NCBI GenBank assembly: GCA_002279065.1
Contig: NCKB01000008.1
Coordinates: forward strand, 124,001 to 188,000
Direction of reading: 5' to 3'
DNA length: 64,000 nt
Origin: Lysobacterales bacterium 15-68-25
Lineage (GTDB): Bacteria; Pseudomonadota; Gammaproteobacteria; Xanthomonadales; Rhodanobacteraceae
Part shown: in pieces, positions 8,602-16,840 of the stretch
Position numbering within the stretch: position 1 is the stretch's first letter
Layout: each line of letters opens with the position of its first letter
Made by a program: the position numbers and the translations under genes
Notes under the pieces: model-generated
The model's input: only the letters and a program-made list of their open reading frames with translations
The model's database searches: none
What the model was told of the DNA's origin: nothing

Positions 8602-9293
8602 TGCGCATCCTTTTGGTGGAGGACGAGGCCCCTCTGCGCGAGACCCTCGCCGCGCGCCTGAAGCGCGACGGCTTCGCCGTGGACACCGCCCAGGATGGCG
8701 AGGAAGGCATGTACCTGGGCCGCGAGGTGCCGTTCGACCTGGCGATCATCGACCTGGGCCTGCCGAAGATGTCCGGCATGGACCTGATCAAGTCGCTGCG
8801 CGAGGCCGGCCAGCGCTATCCGATCCTGATCCTCACCGCCCGCGGCGGCTGGCAGGACAAGGTCGAGGGGCTCAAGCACGGTGCCGACGACTACCTGGTC
8901 AAGCCGTTCCACGTGGAGGAACTGCTGGCCCGCATCAACGCGCTGGTGCGCCGCGCCAGCGGCTGGTCCAAGCCGGTGCTCGCCTGCGGTCCGATCAAGC
9001 TCGACACCACCGCGCAGACGGTGTCGGTCGAGGGCAAGCCGGTCGACCTCACCAGCTACGAGTACAAGGTGCTGGAGTACCTGATGCTGCACGCCGGCGA
9101 GCTGGTCTCCAAGGCCGACCTGACCGAGCACATCTACCAGCAGGACTTCGACCGCGACTCCAACGTGCTCGAGGTGTTCATCGGCCGCCTGCGCCGCAAG
9201 CTCGACCCCGAAAGCACCATCAAGCCCATCGAGACCGTACGTGGACGCGGATACCGCTTTGCCATCCCCCGAAGCGACGGCGACGAAGACTGA
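8601..9293 (+). CDS. phoP: OmpR-family response regulator PhoP
   Basis: 230 aa. The receiver domain (1-120) has the acidic pair EDE near the N-terminus, the phosphoacceptor Asp in IIDLGLPKMSG (around residue 51) and Lys in LVKPFH (around 101). The C-terminal winged helix (about 130-225) includes the EVFIGRLRRKL recognition helix and the RGRGYRF wing. It is very close to Xanthomonas PhoP as I recall it. It lies between the PepSY gene and the kinase, whose reading frame overlaps its 3' end. Confidence 0.93.
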   Translation: MRILLVEDEAPLRETLAARLKRDGFAVDTAQDGEEGMYLGREVPFDLAIIDLGLPKMSGMDLIKSLREAGQRYPILILTARGGWQDKVEGLKHGADDYLVKPFHVEELLARINALVRRASGWSKPVLACGPIKLDTTAQTVSVEGKPVDLTSYEYKVLEYLMLHAGELVSKADLTEHIYQQDFDRDSNVLEVFIGRLRRKLDPESTIKPIETVRGRGYRFAIPRSDGDED

Positions 9294-10674
9294 GTCCCCT
9301 GCCGCGCGTCGCCCGCTCTCGCTGGCGGCGCGCGCCGCGATGGCGACCGGGCTGGCGCTGGCGGGCTTTCTCGGCATCATCGGCGTCACCCTGTCCCAGG
9401 CCAAGTACCAGACCGCGCTGAGCGGGCTGCGCGACCGGCTGGAAAACGACGTGCTGGCCTACCTTGCGCTGGTCGACGTGGGCCGCAACGGCCGCCTGCT
9501 GATGCCGTACTCCTCGCCCGACCCGAGCTTCTCGCGGCCCGGCTCGGGGCTGTACGCGGTGGCCATCGGCGAGAACGGATTCCACTGGGAGTCGTCCTCG
9601 GCGATCGGACGGGACTTCAGCTTCCTCGCGCCGCTGCGCCCGGGCGAGACGCGCTTCGTCGGGCCGATCGATACCCGCATGGGGCGGCTGTACTACTACA
9701 GCTACGGCGTGGTGTTCGAATCGCAGGACGACCGGCAGGTGCCACTGACCTTCACCGTCGCCCAGACCGAAGACCAGTTCAAGGGCGAGAACGCCACCTA
9801 TCGCCGCTCGCTGATCGTCTACCTGTCCACGCTGGGCGTGATGCTGATCGTGCTGCAGATGCTGTTGCTGCGCTGGAGCCTCACCCCGCTGCGCAAGGTG
9901 GCGGCGGACATGAGCCGGGTCGAGCGCGGCAAGAGCGACTTCCTCGACAGCCAGTATCCGCTGGAGCTGACCGGACTGACCGGCCGGATCAATGGCTTCA
10001 TCGAGAGCGAGCGCGAGCAGCGCACGCGTTACCGCAACACCCTGGCCGACCTGGCGCACAGTCTGAAGACGCCACTGGCGGTGATCCGCTCGCGGCTGGA
10101 GTCCTCCAGCGAGGCACCGCAGCTTGCGCACGACGTGCTCGACCAGGTACGCCGCATGGATGAACTGGTCGCCTACCAGCTCGCGCGCGCCGCGACGACC
10201 GGTCGCCAGCCGTTCGCCACGGCAATTCCCCTCGCCGGGCACGCCGAGGATCTGGTGCAGAGCCTGGAGAAGGTCTACGCCGCCAAGAACGTGCTGTGCG
10301 AGTTCGACATCGAGGAGGGCGTCGCCTTCTATGGGGAGCAGGGCGACCTGCTCGAGCTGATGGGCAACCTGCTCGAGAACGCCTTCAAGTGGTCGCGCCA
10401 CCGCGTGCTGCTGGTGGCGAACGCGCGGTCCCAACCGGGCAAGCAGCGACCGGGGCTTCGGCTCAGCGTCGAGGACGACGGTCCGGGCATCGAGCCGGAC
10501 CAGATCGAGCGGATCCTGCAGCGTGGCGTGCGCGGCGACGAGCGGGTGCAGGGCCACGGCATCGGCCTGTCCATCGTGCAGGACATCGTGCGGGCCTATC
10601 GCGGGGAACTCACCGTGGACCGCTCGCCGGAGCTGGGCGGCGCCCGTTTCAGCGTCGAGCTGCCGCCGGGCTGA
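9241..10674 (+). CDS. phoQ: PhoQ-type sensor histidine kinase
   Basis: 477 aa inner-membrane kinase, partner of the upstream PhoP. Transmembrane helix 1 is at about 34-54, a periplasmic sensor domain at about 55-185, helix 2 at about 188-210, and a HAMP-like linker follows. The H-box is LADLAHSLKTPLAVI (His near residue 274), the N-box NLLENAFKWS, the G1 box EDDGPGIEP and the G2 box GHGIGLSIVQ. The start is uncertain: the GTG at 9241 lies 53 bases inside phoP; the next good ATG (9340) would begin within the first membrane helix, so the upstream GTG is preferred. Confidence 0.87.
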   Translation: MDADTALPSPEATATKTESPAARRPLSLAARAAMATGLALAGFLGIIGVTLSQAKYQTALSGLRDRLENDVLAYLALVDVGRNGRLLMPYSSPDPSFSRPGSGLYAVAIGENGFHWESSSAIGRDFSFLAPLRPGETRFVGPIDTRMGRLYYYSYGVVFESQDDRQVPLTFTVAQTEDQFKGENATYRRSLIVYLSTLGVMLIVLQMLLLRWSLTPLRKVAADMSRVERGKSDFLDSQYPLELTGLTGRINGFIESEREQRTRYRNTLADLAHSLKTPLAVIRSRLESSSEAPQLAHDVLDQVRRMDELVAYQLARAATTGRQPFATAIPLAGHAEDLVQSLEKVYAAKNVLCEFDIEEGVAFYGEQGDLLELMGNLLENAFKWSRHRVLLVANARSQPGKQRPGLRLSVEDDGPGIEPDQIERILQRGVRGDERVQGHGIGLSIVQDIVRAYRGELTVDRSPELGGARFSVELPPG

Positions 10675-10689
10675 CCGGCAGGTTTCCGG

Positions 10690-11037
10690 TTACTGGATCG
10701 AGCCCGGCAGCAGCGACTGCCAGCCCGGGCTGGAGGGGTGTGGCGCGGCTTGTCGTGCGCTGCCGTTCACCGGCAGGCTGCCGGCCGGATCGTTGTCCGT
10801 GTCGCTGGTGTTGCTGGTGGGCGTATCGCTGGGTCCGCGCGGGGGAAGGATCGTCGTGTCGCCGCCGCCACTCGCGGAGCCGGTGTTGACCAGGCTGTGT
10901 GCAGTCGAGCTGCCACTGCCCGACCGCTGTCCGCCGCCGTCCCCGCCACCGAGATCCGCCGATGCCGCAAGCGCCAGCGCCGGCAGCGACAACGCTGCAG
11001 CGAGGGCCATTCCGACGATCCGGCGCGGTGCGTTCAT
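10690..11037 (-). CDS. small secreted low-complexity protein, unknown function
   Basis: 115 aa, not recognised. Residues 1-25 form a clean signal peptide (MNAPRRIVG followed by an Ala/Leu-rich core ending ALALAASA). The remainder is Gly/Ser/Thr/Asn/Pro-rich with no Cys and little predicted structure (DLGGGDGGGQRSGSGSS near the mature N-terminus). It converges with phoQ, whose stop is 15 bases away. The signal peptide and a start codon at the edge of a 190-base intergenic region support a real gene, but low complexity in GC-rich DNA leaves doubt. Confidence 0.5.
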   Translation of the reverse strand: MNAPRRIVGMALAAALSLPALALAASADLGGGDGGGQRSGSGSSTAHSLVNTGSASGGGDTTILPPRGPSDTPTSNTSDTDNDPAGSLPVNGSARQAAPHPSSPGWQSLLPGSIQ

Positions 11038-11159
11038 GGCGACTCAACCCCTTGATTCGCATGATCCAAGGCGTCGAGGGTGACAGAAAGCCCGGTTGGC
11101 CGCCAGTGTCCCGGCCGGTGCAGCGGATGCGATGGATGGGGCTGCGAGGATCGACCGGA

Positions 11160-11165
11160 TAGAAT
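11160..11165 (+). promoter_or_regulatory. candidate -10 element for birA
   Basis: TAGAAT followed by CCGCC, 66 bases before the birA ATG. It matches a -10 type recurring in this window (tRNA-Thr, arginase, cysD, gapA). No good -35 is seen. The remaining 194 bases between the small secreted-protein gene and birA show nothing else recognisable. Confidence 0.35.
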
Positions 11166-11231
11166 CCGCCGCCATGCATGCCTTTCCGCTTTCCGTCGAT
11201 CCGTCCGCGATGACGCAGCCTTTTTTGCCCT

Positions 11232-12206
11232 ATGCAGGCGCCTGACCTGCTCGCCGCGTTGTCCGGCGGACGCCCCGTGTCCGGCGCACGGCTGGCCGAC
11301 GCTGCCGGGGTGACCCGCGCCGCGATCTGGAAACAGGTCGAGGCCCTGCGCGCCCGGGGCGTGCCGGTCGAGTCGCACGGCAGCGCCGGCTACTGCCTGC
11401 CGTGGCCGGTGGAAATGCTCGACGTCGACAGCATCGTGGCTGCGCTGGCTCCTGCCGTGCGCGACCGGCTCGGCGCGCTTGAGGTGTTCTGGGAGCTGGA
11501 TTCGACCTCCAGCGAACTGTTGCGTCGAGGCAACGCCATGCCCGACCTGGGCATCGTGCTGGCCGAGACCCAGACCGCCGGTCGTGGCCGGCGCGGGCGC
11601 ACCTGGCTGTCGCCGCCGGGACTCAACCTGTACCTGTCGTGCCTGAAGCGTTTCGAGGCCGGGATGGCCGGTCTCGGCGGTCTCTCGCTGGCGGTGGGCG
11701 TGATCGTCATGCGTGCGCTCGAAGCACTCGGTATTCGCGGGGCCGGGCTGAAATGGCCGAACGACGTGCTGGCCGACGGCGGCAAGCTCGCCGGCATCCT
11801 GGTCGAGGTCAGCGGCGAGTACCAGGGACCCTGCGCGGCGGTGATCGGTATCGGCCTGAACCTTCGGCTGACCCCGGCGTTGCGCGATCAGGCCGGGCAG
11901 CCGGTGGCCGATCTCGCGGGGCTGTGCGGCGGCGAGCCGCCCTCGCGCAACCGGGTGGCGGCGGCGCTGGTGGAGTCCCTGGTCGAGGGGTTGGCCGCGT
12001 TCGAGCGGGACGGCTTCGGTGGCTTTGTCGACGATTACGATCGCCACGACATCCTTCGTGACCGGTCGCTCTCGATCAGCGGCGCGCAGGGCGACCTGCG
12101 CGGCATCGGTGCCGGCGTGGACGCCCGCGGCGCGCTGTGCCTGCGGCTGGACGACGGCAGCATGCGGCGGATCGACAGCGCCGAAGTCACGGTGCGCCGC
12201 GCATGA
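11232..12206 (+). CDS. birA: bifunctional biotin-protein ligase / biotin repressor
   Basis: 324 aa. It charges biotin to biotinyl-AMP and transfers it to the biotin carboxyl carrier protein. The N-terminal winged helix (about 1-60, with LADAAGVTRAAIWKQVEAL as the recognition helix) indicates the repressor-type BirA. The catalytic domain shows GRGRRGRTWLS (biotinyl-AMP loop), KWPNDVL and the GIGLN segment. The C-terminal SH3-like domain is present. It overlaps coaX by four bases (ATGA), the usual birA-coaX pairing. Whether biotin genes are actual targets cannot be judged from this window. Confidence 0.94.
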   Translation: MQAPDLLAALSGGRPVSGARLADAAGVTRAAIWKQVEALRARGVPVESHGSAGYCLPWPVEMLDVDSIVAALAPAVRDRLGALEVFWELDSTSSELLRRGNAMPDLGIVLAETQTAGRGRRGRTWLSPPGLNLYLSCLKRFEAGMAGLGGLSLAVGVIVMRALEALGIRGAGLKWPNDVLADGGKLAGILVEVSGEYQGPCAAVIGIGLNLRLTPALRDQAGQPVADLAGLCGGEPPSRNRVAAALVESLVEGLAAFERDGFGGFVDDYDRHDILRDRSLSISGAQGDLRGIGAGVDARGALCLRLDDGSMRRIDSAEVTVRRA

Positions 12207-12961
12207 GGCTGCTGCTCGATCTCGGCAATACCCGGCTGAAATGGTGGGCTCTCCAGGAAGGGCAACGGCTCGCGGAGGGAGCGATCGCCTGGTCCGATCC
12301 GGTGATCGAGGGGCTGGCTGCCGCCTGGGCCGGGCTGCCGCCGGCGGAGGTGGTGTTCGGCGCCTCGGTCGTCGACCGCGAGCGCGAGGCGCTGGTGGAC
12401 ACGCAACTGCGCCAGCGCGGAAGTGCAGCCGTCACCTGGGTACGCAGTCCGGCGGAGGCCTGCGGCGTGCGCAGTGCCTATGCCGAGCCGTCGCGCCTCG
12501 GTGTGGATCGCTTTCTCGCCATGGTCGCGGCGCATGCCGAAGGCCGCTCGCCCTGCGTGCTGGTCGGTGCCGGAACGGCGCTGACACTGGACGCCCTGCG
12601 CGGCGATGGCCGGCATCTGGGCGGCTTGATCGCACCCGGCCCGCTGTTGATGCAGCAGTCTCTGCTCGGTGCCACGGTGCGGGTACGGCCGGAGCGACCG
12701 GGCGAGGTCACCGCGATGGCCGACAACACGGCCGATGCCGTGGCCTCCGGTTGCTGGGGCGCCTGCGCGGCGCTGGTCGAACGCTTCGTGGCACAGGTCG
12801 GGCCCGCGCTCGGTGTCGAACCACGTCTGCTGTTCGGCGGTGGCGACGCGCCCTTGCTGCGCGAGCTGGTCGCCCGGCCGGGCGAGCTGTTCGCCGATGG
12901 CGTGTTGCGTGGGCTGGCGGTGTGGAGCGGTACCGCGTTGCCGCCCGCCGCAGCCGACTAG
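12203..12961 (+). CDS. coaX: type III pantothenate kinase
   Basis: 252 aa, first enzyme of coenzyme A synthesis (ATP + pantothenate). ASKHA-fold markers: LLLDLGNTRLKW at the N-terminus (phosphate-binding Asp near residue 6), GVDRFLAMVAA mid-protein and VLVGAGTALTLD. The start at 12203 overlaps the birA stop (ATGA); a longer in-frame extension inside birA is rejected. Coupled translation with birA places two cofactor genes together. Confidence 0.93.
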   Translation: MRLLLDLGNTRLKWWALQEGQRLAEGAIAWSDPVIEGLAAAWAGLPPAEVVFGASVVDREREALVDTQLRQRGSAAVTWVRSPAEACGVRSAYAEPSRLGVDRFLAMVAAHAEGRSPCVLVGAGTALTLDALRGDGRHLGGLIAPGPLLMQQSLLGATVRVRPERPGEVTAMADNTADAVASGCWGACAALVERFVAQVGPALGVEPRLLFGGGDAPLLRELVARPGELFADGVLRGLAVWSGTALPPAAAD

Positions 12962-12993
12962 AATCCCCGGACGTACCGCCAAGAGAGCTCCGG

Positions 12994-13731
12994 ATGTTCC
13001 TGCGTCTCCTGTTCGTTCTGCTGATCGCGCTCAACATCGCCGTGGGCGCCTGGCTGGTACTCGGGCAGGACGACGTGAGCGTGCCCAGCGTCGCCGATCC
13101 GGGCGTGCCGGTTTTGCACCTGCTGACCGAACGCCCGGATCTCGTTGCCGCGGCGCCGGCGCCGGAGGCCAGTGCCCAAGTGGCACCCACTTCGCCGGAT
13201 GCGGTCGCCGTCGCCGCGTCGTCGCCTGCATCCGGCGGGACGCCGGCTCCGTCGGGCAGCCGCTCCACTGCGGCAAGCTACGAGTGCCTGGCCTTGGGTC
13301 CGTTCCCAAGCCTGCAGGCCCTGCGCAGCGCGCGGGAGCGGCTGGCGCCGGAGACCGCGCGCAGCCGGTCGCGCCAGGAGCAGTCGCAGCAGTCGCGCGG
13401 GTGGTGGGTCTACCTGCCGGCGCAGGCCAGTCGCGCGCAGGCGCTCGCGGTGGCGCAACGCCTGGCCGATGCCCATGTGAGCGACTACTTCGTGGTCAGC
13501 TCCGGCGACCAGCCCAATACGATCTCGCTCGGGCTGTTCAAGGACCCGGCCAACGCGCGCAAGCGCCGCGAGGAGCTGGTGGCCGCCGGCTTCCCGGCAC
13601 AGATGACCGAGCGGGTGGAGACGGTTCCCGAGTACTGGCTCGACGTGGTGGTGCCCGATGCCGGTTCGGCGACCTGGCGCCAGCGCGTGCGCGAACTCGC
13701 GGTGGGCTCGCACAGCACCGGTTGCTTCTGA
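12994..13731 (+). CDS. inner-membrane-anchored SPOR-domain protein
   Basis: 245 aa. A single N-terminal membrane helix (residues about 1-25, FLRLLFVLLIALNIAVGAWLV) leads into a Pro/Ala/Ser-rich linker (about 40-95). A C-terminal SPOR-like domain (about 165-230, with YFVVSSGDQPNTISLGLFKD) would bind denuded peptidoglycan glycans at division sites. It follows coaX by 32 bases and is probably in the same transcript. The exact partner in cell division is unknown. Confidence 0.78.
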   Translation: MFLRLLFVLLIALNIAVGAWLVLGQDDVSVPSVADPGVPVLHLLTERPDLVAAAPAPEASAQVAPTSPDAVAVAASSPASGGTPAPSGSRSTAASYECLALGPFPSLQALRSARERLAPETARSRSRQEQSQQSRGWWVYLPAQASRAQALAVAQRLADAHVSDYFVVSSGDQPNTISLGLFKDPANARKRREELVAAGFPAQMTERVETVPEYWLDVVVPDAGSATWRQRVRELAVGSHSTGCF

Positions 13732-13757
13732 GCCGGTGCGCCCCCGGGCTCGCCTGC

Positions 13758-13763
13758 TAGAAT
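13758..13763 (+). promoter_or_regulatory. candidate -10 element for tRNA-Thr
   Basis: TAGAAT ending 10 bases before the first base of the mature tRNA. Because tRNA transcripts start close to the mature 5' end, this spacing makes it the best-supported -10 in the window. The -35 region (around 13735) is not consensus. Confidence 0.5.
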
Positions 13764-13773
13764 CGCCGTCCAC

Positions 13774-13849
13774 GCCGGTATAGCTCAGTTGGTAGAGCAA
13801 CTGATTTGTAATCAGTAGGTCGCGGGTTCGATTCCTGCTGCCGGCACCA
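13774..13849 (+). tRNA. tRNA-Thr (UGU anticodon), CCA encoded
   Basis: 76-base cloverleaf. The acceptor stem pairs GCCGGTA with TGCCGGC (one G-U), the D stem is GCTC/GAGC, and the anticodon stem is ACTGA/TCAGT with loop TTTGTAA, giving anticodon UGU at 13807-13809. The T arm contains GGTTCGATTCC, the discriminator base is A, and CCA is genome-encoded (13847-13849). A Rho-independent terminator follows 10 bases later, so it is a single-gene unit. Confidence 0.97.
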
Positions 13850-13858
13850 GGTGGAGCG

Positions 13859-13882
13859 AAAGGCCGCGCTTGCGCGGCCTTT
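13859..13882 (+). terminator. Rho-independent terminator after tRNA-Thr
   Basis: Perfect 11-base-pair hairpin: AAAGGCCGCGC, a TT loop, then GCGCGGCCTTT. It sits directly downstream of the tRNA. Confidence 0.8.
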
Positions 13883-14079
13883 CTGCGTCTGGAGGCGGAG
13901 CCGTGTCGCTGCCTGCCGGCATCGTGCGGGTTAGAATGCTCCGTTACCGGCGGTGGAGCGCATGCGGCGCGCTCGGCATGGCGGGCTGCGACCCGTGTGC
14001 ATCCGCCCCCTTGCGCACTGGCGCGCCGCCCGGTTCACGACACGTCGGGGCCGCGGGTGGACCGATACGACGAGGCATC

Positions 14080-14994
14080 ATGAGCAAGCAGAGCGTTTCC
14101 CTGATTGGCGTCCCCACCGACATCGGCGCGGGGCACCGCGGCGCATCGATGGGGCCGGAGGCGCTGCGCGTGGCCAAGCTGGGCGAGAAGCTGACCAAGC
14201 GCGGCCTGCAGGTGCACGACCGCGGCAACCTGGCCGGCCCGCTGAACCCGTGGCAGCCGCCGGTGGAGGGTTACCGCCATCTGGCCGAGGTCGCCGCCTG
14301 GAACCAGTCGGTGTTTACCGCGGTGCAGGCCGAGCTCGCGGCCGGGCACCTGCCGATCATGCTCGGTGGCGACCACTGTCTGGCGATCGGTTCGATCGCC
14401 GCGGTCGCAGCGCACTGCCGGGCGCTGGGCAAGGCGCTGCGGGTGCTGTGGCTGGATGCGCACTCGGATTTCAACACCGCGCTGGCCACGCCGTCGGGCA
14501 ACATCCACGGCATGCCGGTGGCCTGCCTGTGCGGCAACGGACCGAAGGAACTGGTGGAGGTCGGCGGCCACGTGCCGGCGACCACGCCGGACGTGTTCCG
14601 GCAGATCGGCATCCGCTCGGTGGACGACATGGAGAAGCAGCTGATCCGCGATGCGCAGGTGCAGGTGTTCGACATGCGCCACATCGACGAGAACGGCATG
14701 AAGCGCACGATGGAAGAGGCGCTCGCCGGCATCGACGCCAATACCCATCTGCACGTGAGCTTCGACGTGGATTTCCTCGACCCGACCATTGCGCCGGGCG
14801 TGGGCACCACGGTGCGCGGCGGCCCGAACTACCGCGAGGCGCAGCTGTGCATGGAGATGATCGCCGACACCGGCCGCCTCGGCTCGCTCGACATCGTCGA
14901 GCTCAACCCCGCCTACGACAAGCGCAACCAGACCGCGAAGCTCGCGGTGGACCTGGTCGAATCGCTGTTCGGCAAGTCCACCCTGATCCACTGA
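14080..14994 (+). CDS. rocF: arginase
   Basis: 304 aa ureohydrolase that hydrolyses arginine to ornithine and urea. Binuclear Mn ligand motifs are all present: GGDHC (near residue 100), DAHSDFN (near 126) and SFDVDFLDP (near 230). The N-terminus SLIGVPTDIGAGHRGASMGPEALR is family-typical (shown here as its key segment VPTDIGAG). ATG 14080 follows CGAGG and is preferred over a much longer in-frame extension into the intergenic region. A TAGAAT (13932-13937) about 140 bases upstream is a possible -10. trpS follows after 16 bases. Confidence 0.93.
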   Translation: MSKQSVSLIGVPTDIGAGHRGASMGPEALRVAKLGEKLTKRGLQVHDRGNLAGPLNPWQPPVEGYRHLAEVAAWNQSVFTAVQAELAAGHLPIMLGGDHCLAIGSIAAVAAHCRALGKALRVLWLDAHSDFNTALATPSGNIHGMPVACLCGNGPKELVEVGGHVPATTPDVFRQIGIRSVDDMEKQLIRDAQVQVFDMRHIDENGMKRTMEEALAGIDANTHLHVSFDVDFLDPTIAPGVGTTVRGGPNYREAQLCMEMIADTGRLGSLDIVELNPAYDKRNQTAKLAVDLVESLFGKSTLIH

Positions 14995-15010
14995 GCACCA
15001 GCGCGCACGC

Positions 15011-16375
15011 ATGCAGACCCGAGTCCTCACCGGCATCACCACCACCGGCACGCCGCACCTGGGCAACTACGTCGGCGCGATCCGCCCGGCGATCGCCGCC
15101 AGTCGCCGCGACGAGGTGGATGCGTTCTACTTCATGGCCGACTACCACGCGCTGATCAAGAGCGACGACCCGGCGCGGATCGAGCGCTCGCGGCTGGAGA
15201 TCGCCGCCACCTGGCTGGCCGCAGGGCTCGATCCGGAGCGCGTCACGTTCTACCGGCAGTCGGACATCCCGGAGATCCCGGAGCTGACCTGGTTCCTCAC
15301 CTGCGTCACCGCCAAGGGCCTGCTCAACCGCGCGCACGCCTACAAGGCGGCGGTGGACAAGAACGTCGCCGAGGGCGAGGACGCCGATGCGGGGATCACC
15401 GCCGGCCTGTACATGTACCCGGTGCTGATGGCCGCGGACATCCTCGCCTTCAACGCGCACCAGGTGCCGGTGGGTCGCGACCAGATCCAGCACATCGAGA
15501 TGGCGCGAGACATCGCGCAACGCTTCAACCACATCTACGGCCGCGATTTCTTCGTGCTGCCGGAGGCGCTGATCGAGGAGCAGGTGGCGACGCTGCCCGG
15601 CCTGGACGGCCGCAAGATGTCCAAGAGCTACGACAACACCATTCCGCTGTTCGCCGCGGGCGCCAAGGGCATGCGCGAGGCGATCCTGCGCATCGTCACC
15701 GACTCGCGCCTGCCGGGCGAGCCGAAAGATCCGGACAGCTCGGCGCTGTTCACCCTGTTCCGCGCCTTCGCCAGCGAGGCGGAGAGCCAGGCGTTCCGCA
15801 CCGCGCTGATCGATGGCATCGGCTGGGGTGAGGCCAAGCAGGTGCTGTTCGAGCGGATCGAGGCCGACGTCGCGCCGATGCGCGCTCGCTACGACGAGCT
15901 GATGGCCCGGCCCGCGCAGATCGAGTCGGCCCTCCAGGAGGGTGCCCGCAAGGCGCGCGCGATCGCCCGCCCGCTGGTGGCCGAGCTGCGCGACGCGATC
16001 GGCCTGCGCTCCGGCACCACCGTGGCGGTCGCCACGCCCGCGGTGGCTACCGCGCCGAAGGCGGACAAGCCGCCGCGCTTCGCCAGTTTCCGCGACGCCG
16101 ACGGCCGCTTCCGCTTCCGCCTGTTCTCCGGCGACGGCGAGGAGCTGCTGCTGTCGCAGCCGTTCGACGACCCGAAGGCGGCGGGCGTGGTGCAGAAGCG
16201 CCTGCGCTTGTTGGGCGGTGCCGCCGCGGTGGTGCAGACCTCCGCGGCCGGCACGATGCTGGAACTGGATGGAAGCGCCGTGGCCCAGCTGCAGTTGGGT
16301 GACGGGGAGGGCGCAGCGGATCAGGCGCTGGCACGGCTGCGCCGGGCGCTGGACCAGCTGGCCGCGCAGGACTGA
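15011..16375 (+). CDS. trpS: tryptophanyl-tRNA synthetase with C-terminal extension
   Basis: 454 aa class I aminoacyl-tRNA synthetase. The HIGH-like motif is TPHLGNY near the N-terminus, and the KMSKS loop is RKMSKSYDN near residue 200. The core ends around residue 335, where E. coli-type TrpS stops. About 115 extra residues follow, containing FASFRDADGRFRFRLFSGDG, which resembles the small DUF1508/YegP-type fold. Similar long TrpS proteins occur in Xanthomonadales as I recall; the role of the extension is unknown. The gene sits 16 bases after arginase. Confidence 0.94.
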   Translation: MQTRVLTGITTTGTPHLGNYVGAIRPAIAASRRDEVDAFYFMADYHALIKSDDPARIERSRLEIAATWLAAGLDPERVTFYRQSDIPEIPELTWFLTCVTAKGLLNRAHAYKAAVDKNVAEGEDADAGITAGLYMYPVLMAADILAFNAHQVPVGRDQIQHIEMARDIAQRFNHIYGRDFFVLPEALIEEQVATLPGLDGRKMSKSYDNTIPLFAAGAKGMREAILRIVTDSRLPGEPKDPDSSALFTLFRAFASEAESQAFRTALIDGIGWGEAKQVLFERIEADVAPMRARYDELMARPAQIESALQEGARKARAIARPLVAELRDAIGLRSGTTVAVATPAVATAPKADKPPRFASFRDADGRFRFRLFSGDGEELLLSQPFDDPKAAGVVQKRLRLLGGAAAVVQTSAAGTMLELDGSAVAQLQLGDGEGAADQALARLRRALDQLAAQD

Positions 16376-16384
16376 GCGCCCCGG

Positions 16385-16708
16385 ATGCGCTATCTCGCCC
16401 TGCTGCTGCTCGCCCCCTGGCTCGCCGTACTCGGCTGGGCCTATTTCGCCTACCCGAAGAGCCTGCCGCGCACCCTTGGGCGGCGCGCGTTCGACCTGGC
16501 CGCACTGCTGGCGGCCGTAGCCGCCACGGTGGGCGCAGCCGTGTTCGGCTACGAGGCGGTGGAACTGCCGCATGTCGATCGGTTCGGCCGCGCCAGCGGG
16601 GCGATCTGGCAGCAGGTATTGCCGGCGCTGTACGGTTACGGCGCGTGCGTGGCAGTCCTGCTGCTGGCGCTGGGTTTGCGCTGGTTGGCCTGGGGGCGTC
16701 GTCGCTGA
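16385..16708 (+). CDS. small integral membrane protein, unknown function
   Basis: 107 aa, not recognised beyond being an inner-membrane protein. Three hydrophobic helices are visible: about 2-22, 38-58 and 84-103, and the C-terminus is basic (RWLAWGRRR). The ATG lies 9 bases after the trpS stop, so it is probably cotranscribed with trpS. The 132 bases after it, before the next gene, hold no recognisable element. Confidence 0.65.
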   Translation: MRYLALLLLAPWLAVLGWAYFAYPKSLPRTLGRRAFDLAALLAAVAATVGAAVFGYEAVELPHVDRFGRASGAIWQQVLPALYGYGACVAVLLLALGLRWLAWGRRR

Positions 16709-16840
16709 CGCGCGCGGTGGCTTCGGCTGCGGCATGATCCACTGCGTCGGGTCAGCCCGTTCCGGAGAATCCCCTGTGTCGCCCGTCGCTTTCACCATCA
16801 CCGTCCGTCGTTTGCCCGGCCTCCACCGGAGGGTGATGCG

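Noticed and set aside
13774..13849. tRNA-Thr as a phage or island attachment site
   Set aside because: No integrase, no direct repeat of the tRNA 3' end, and normal core genes follow.
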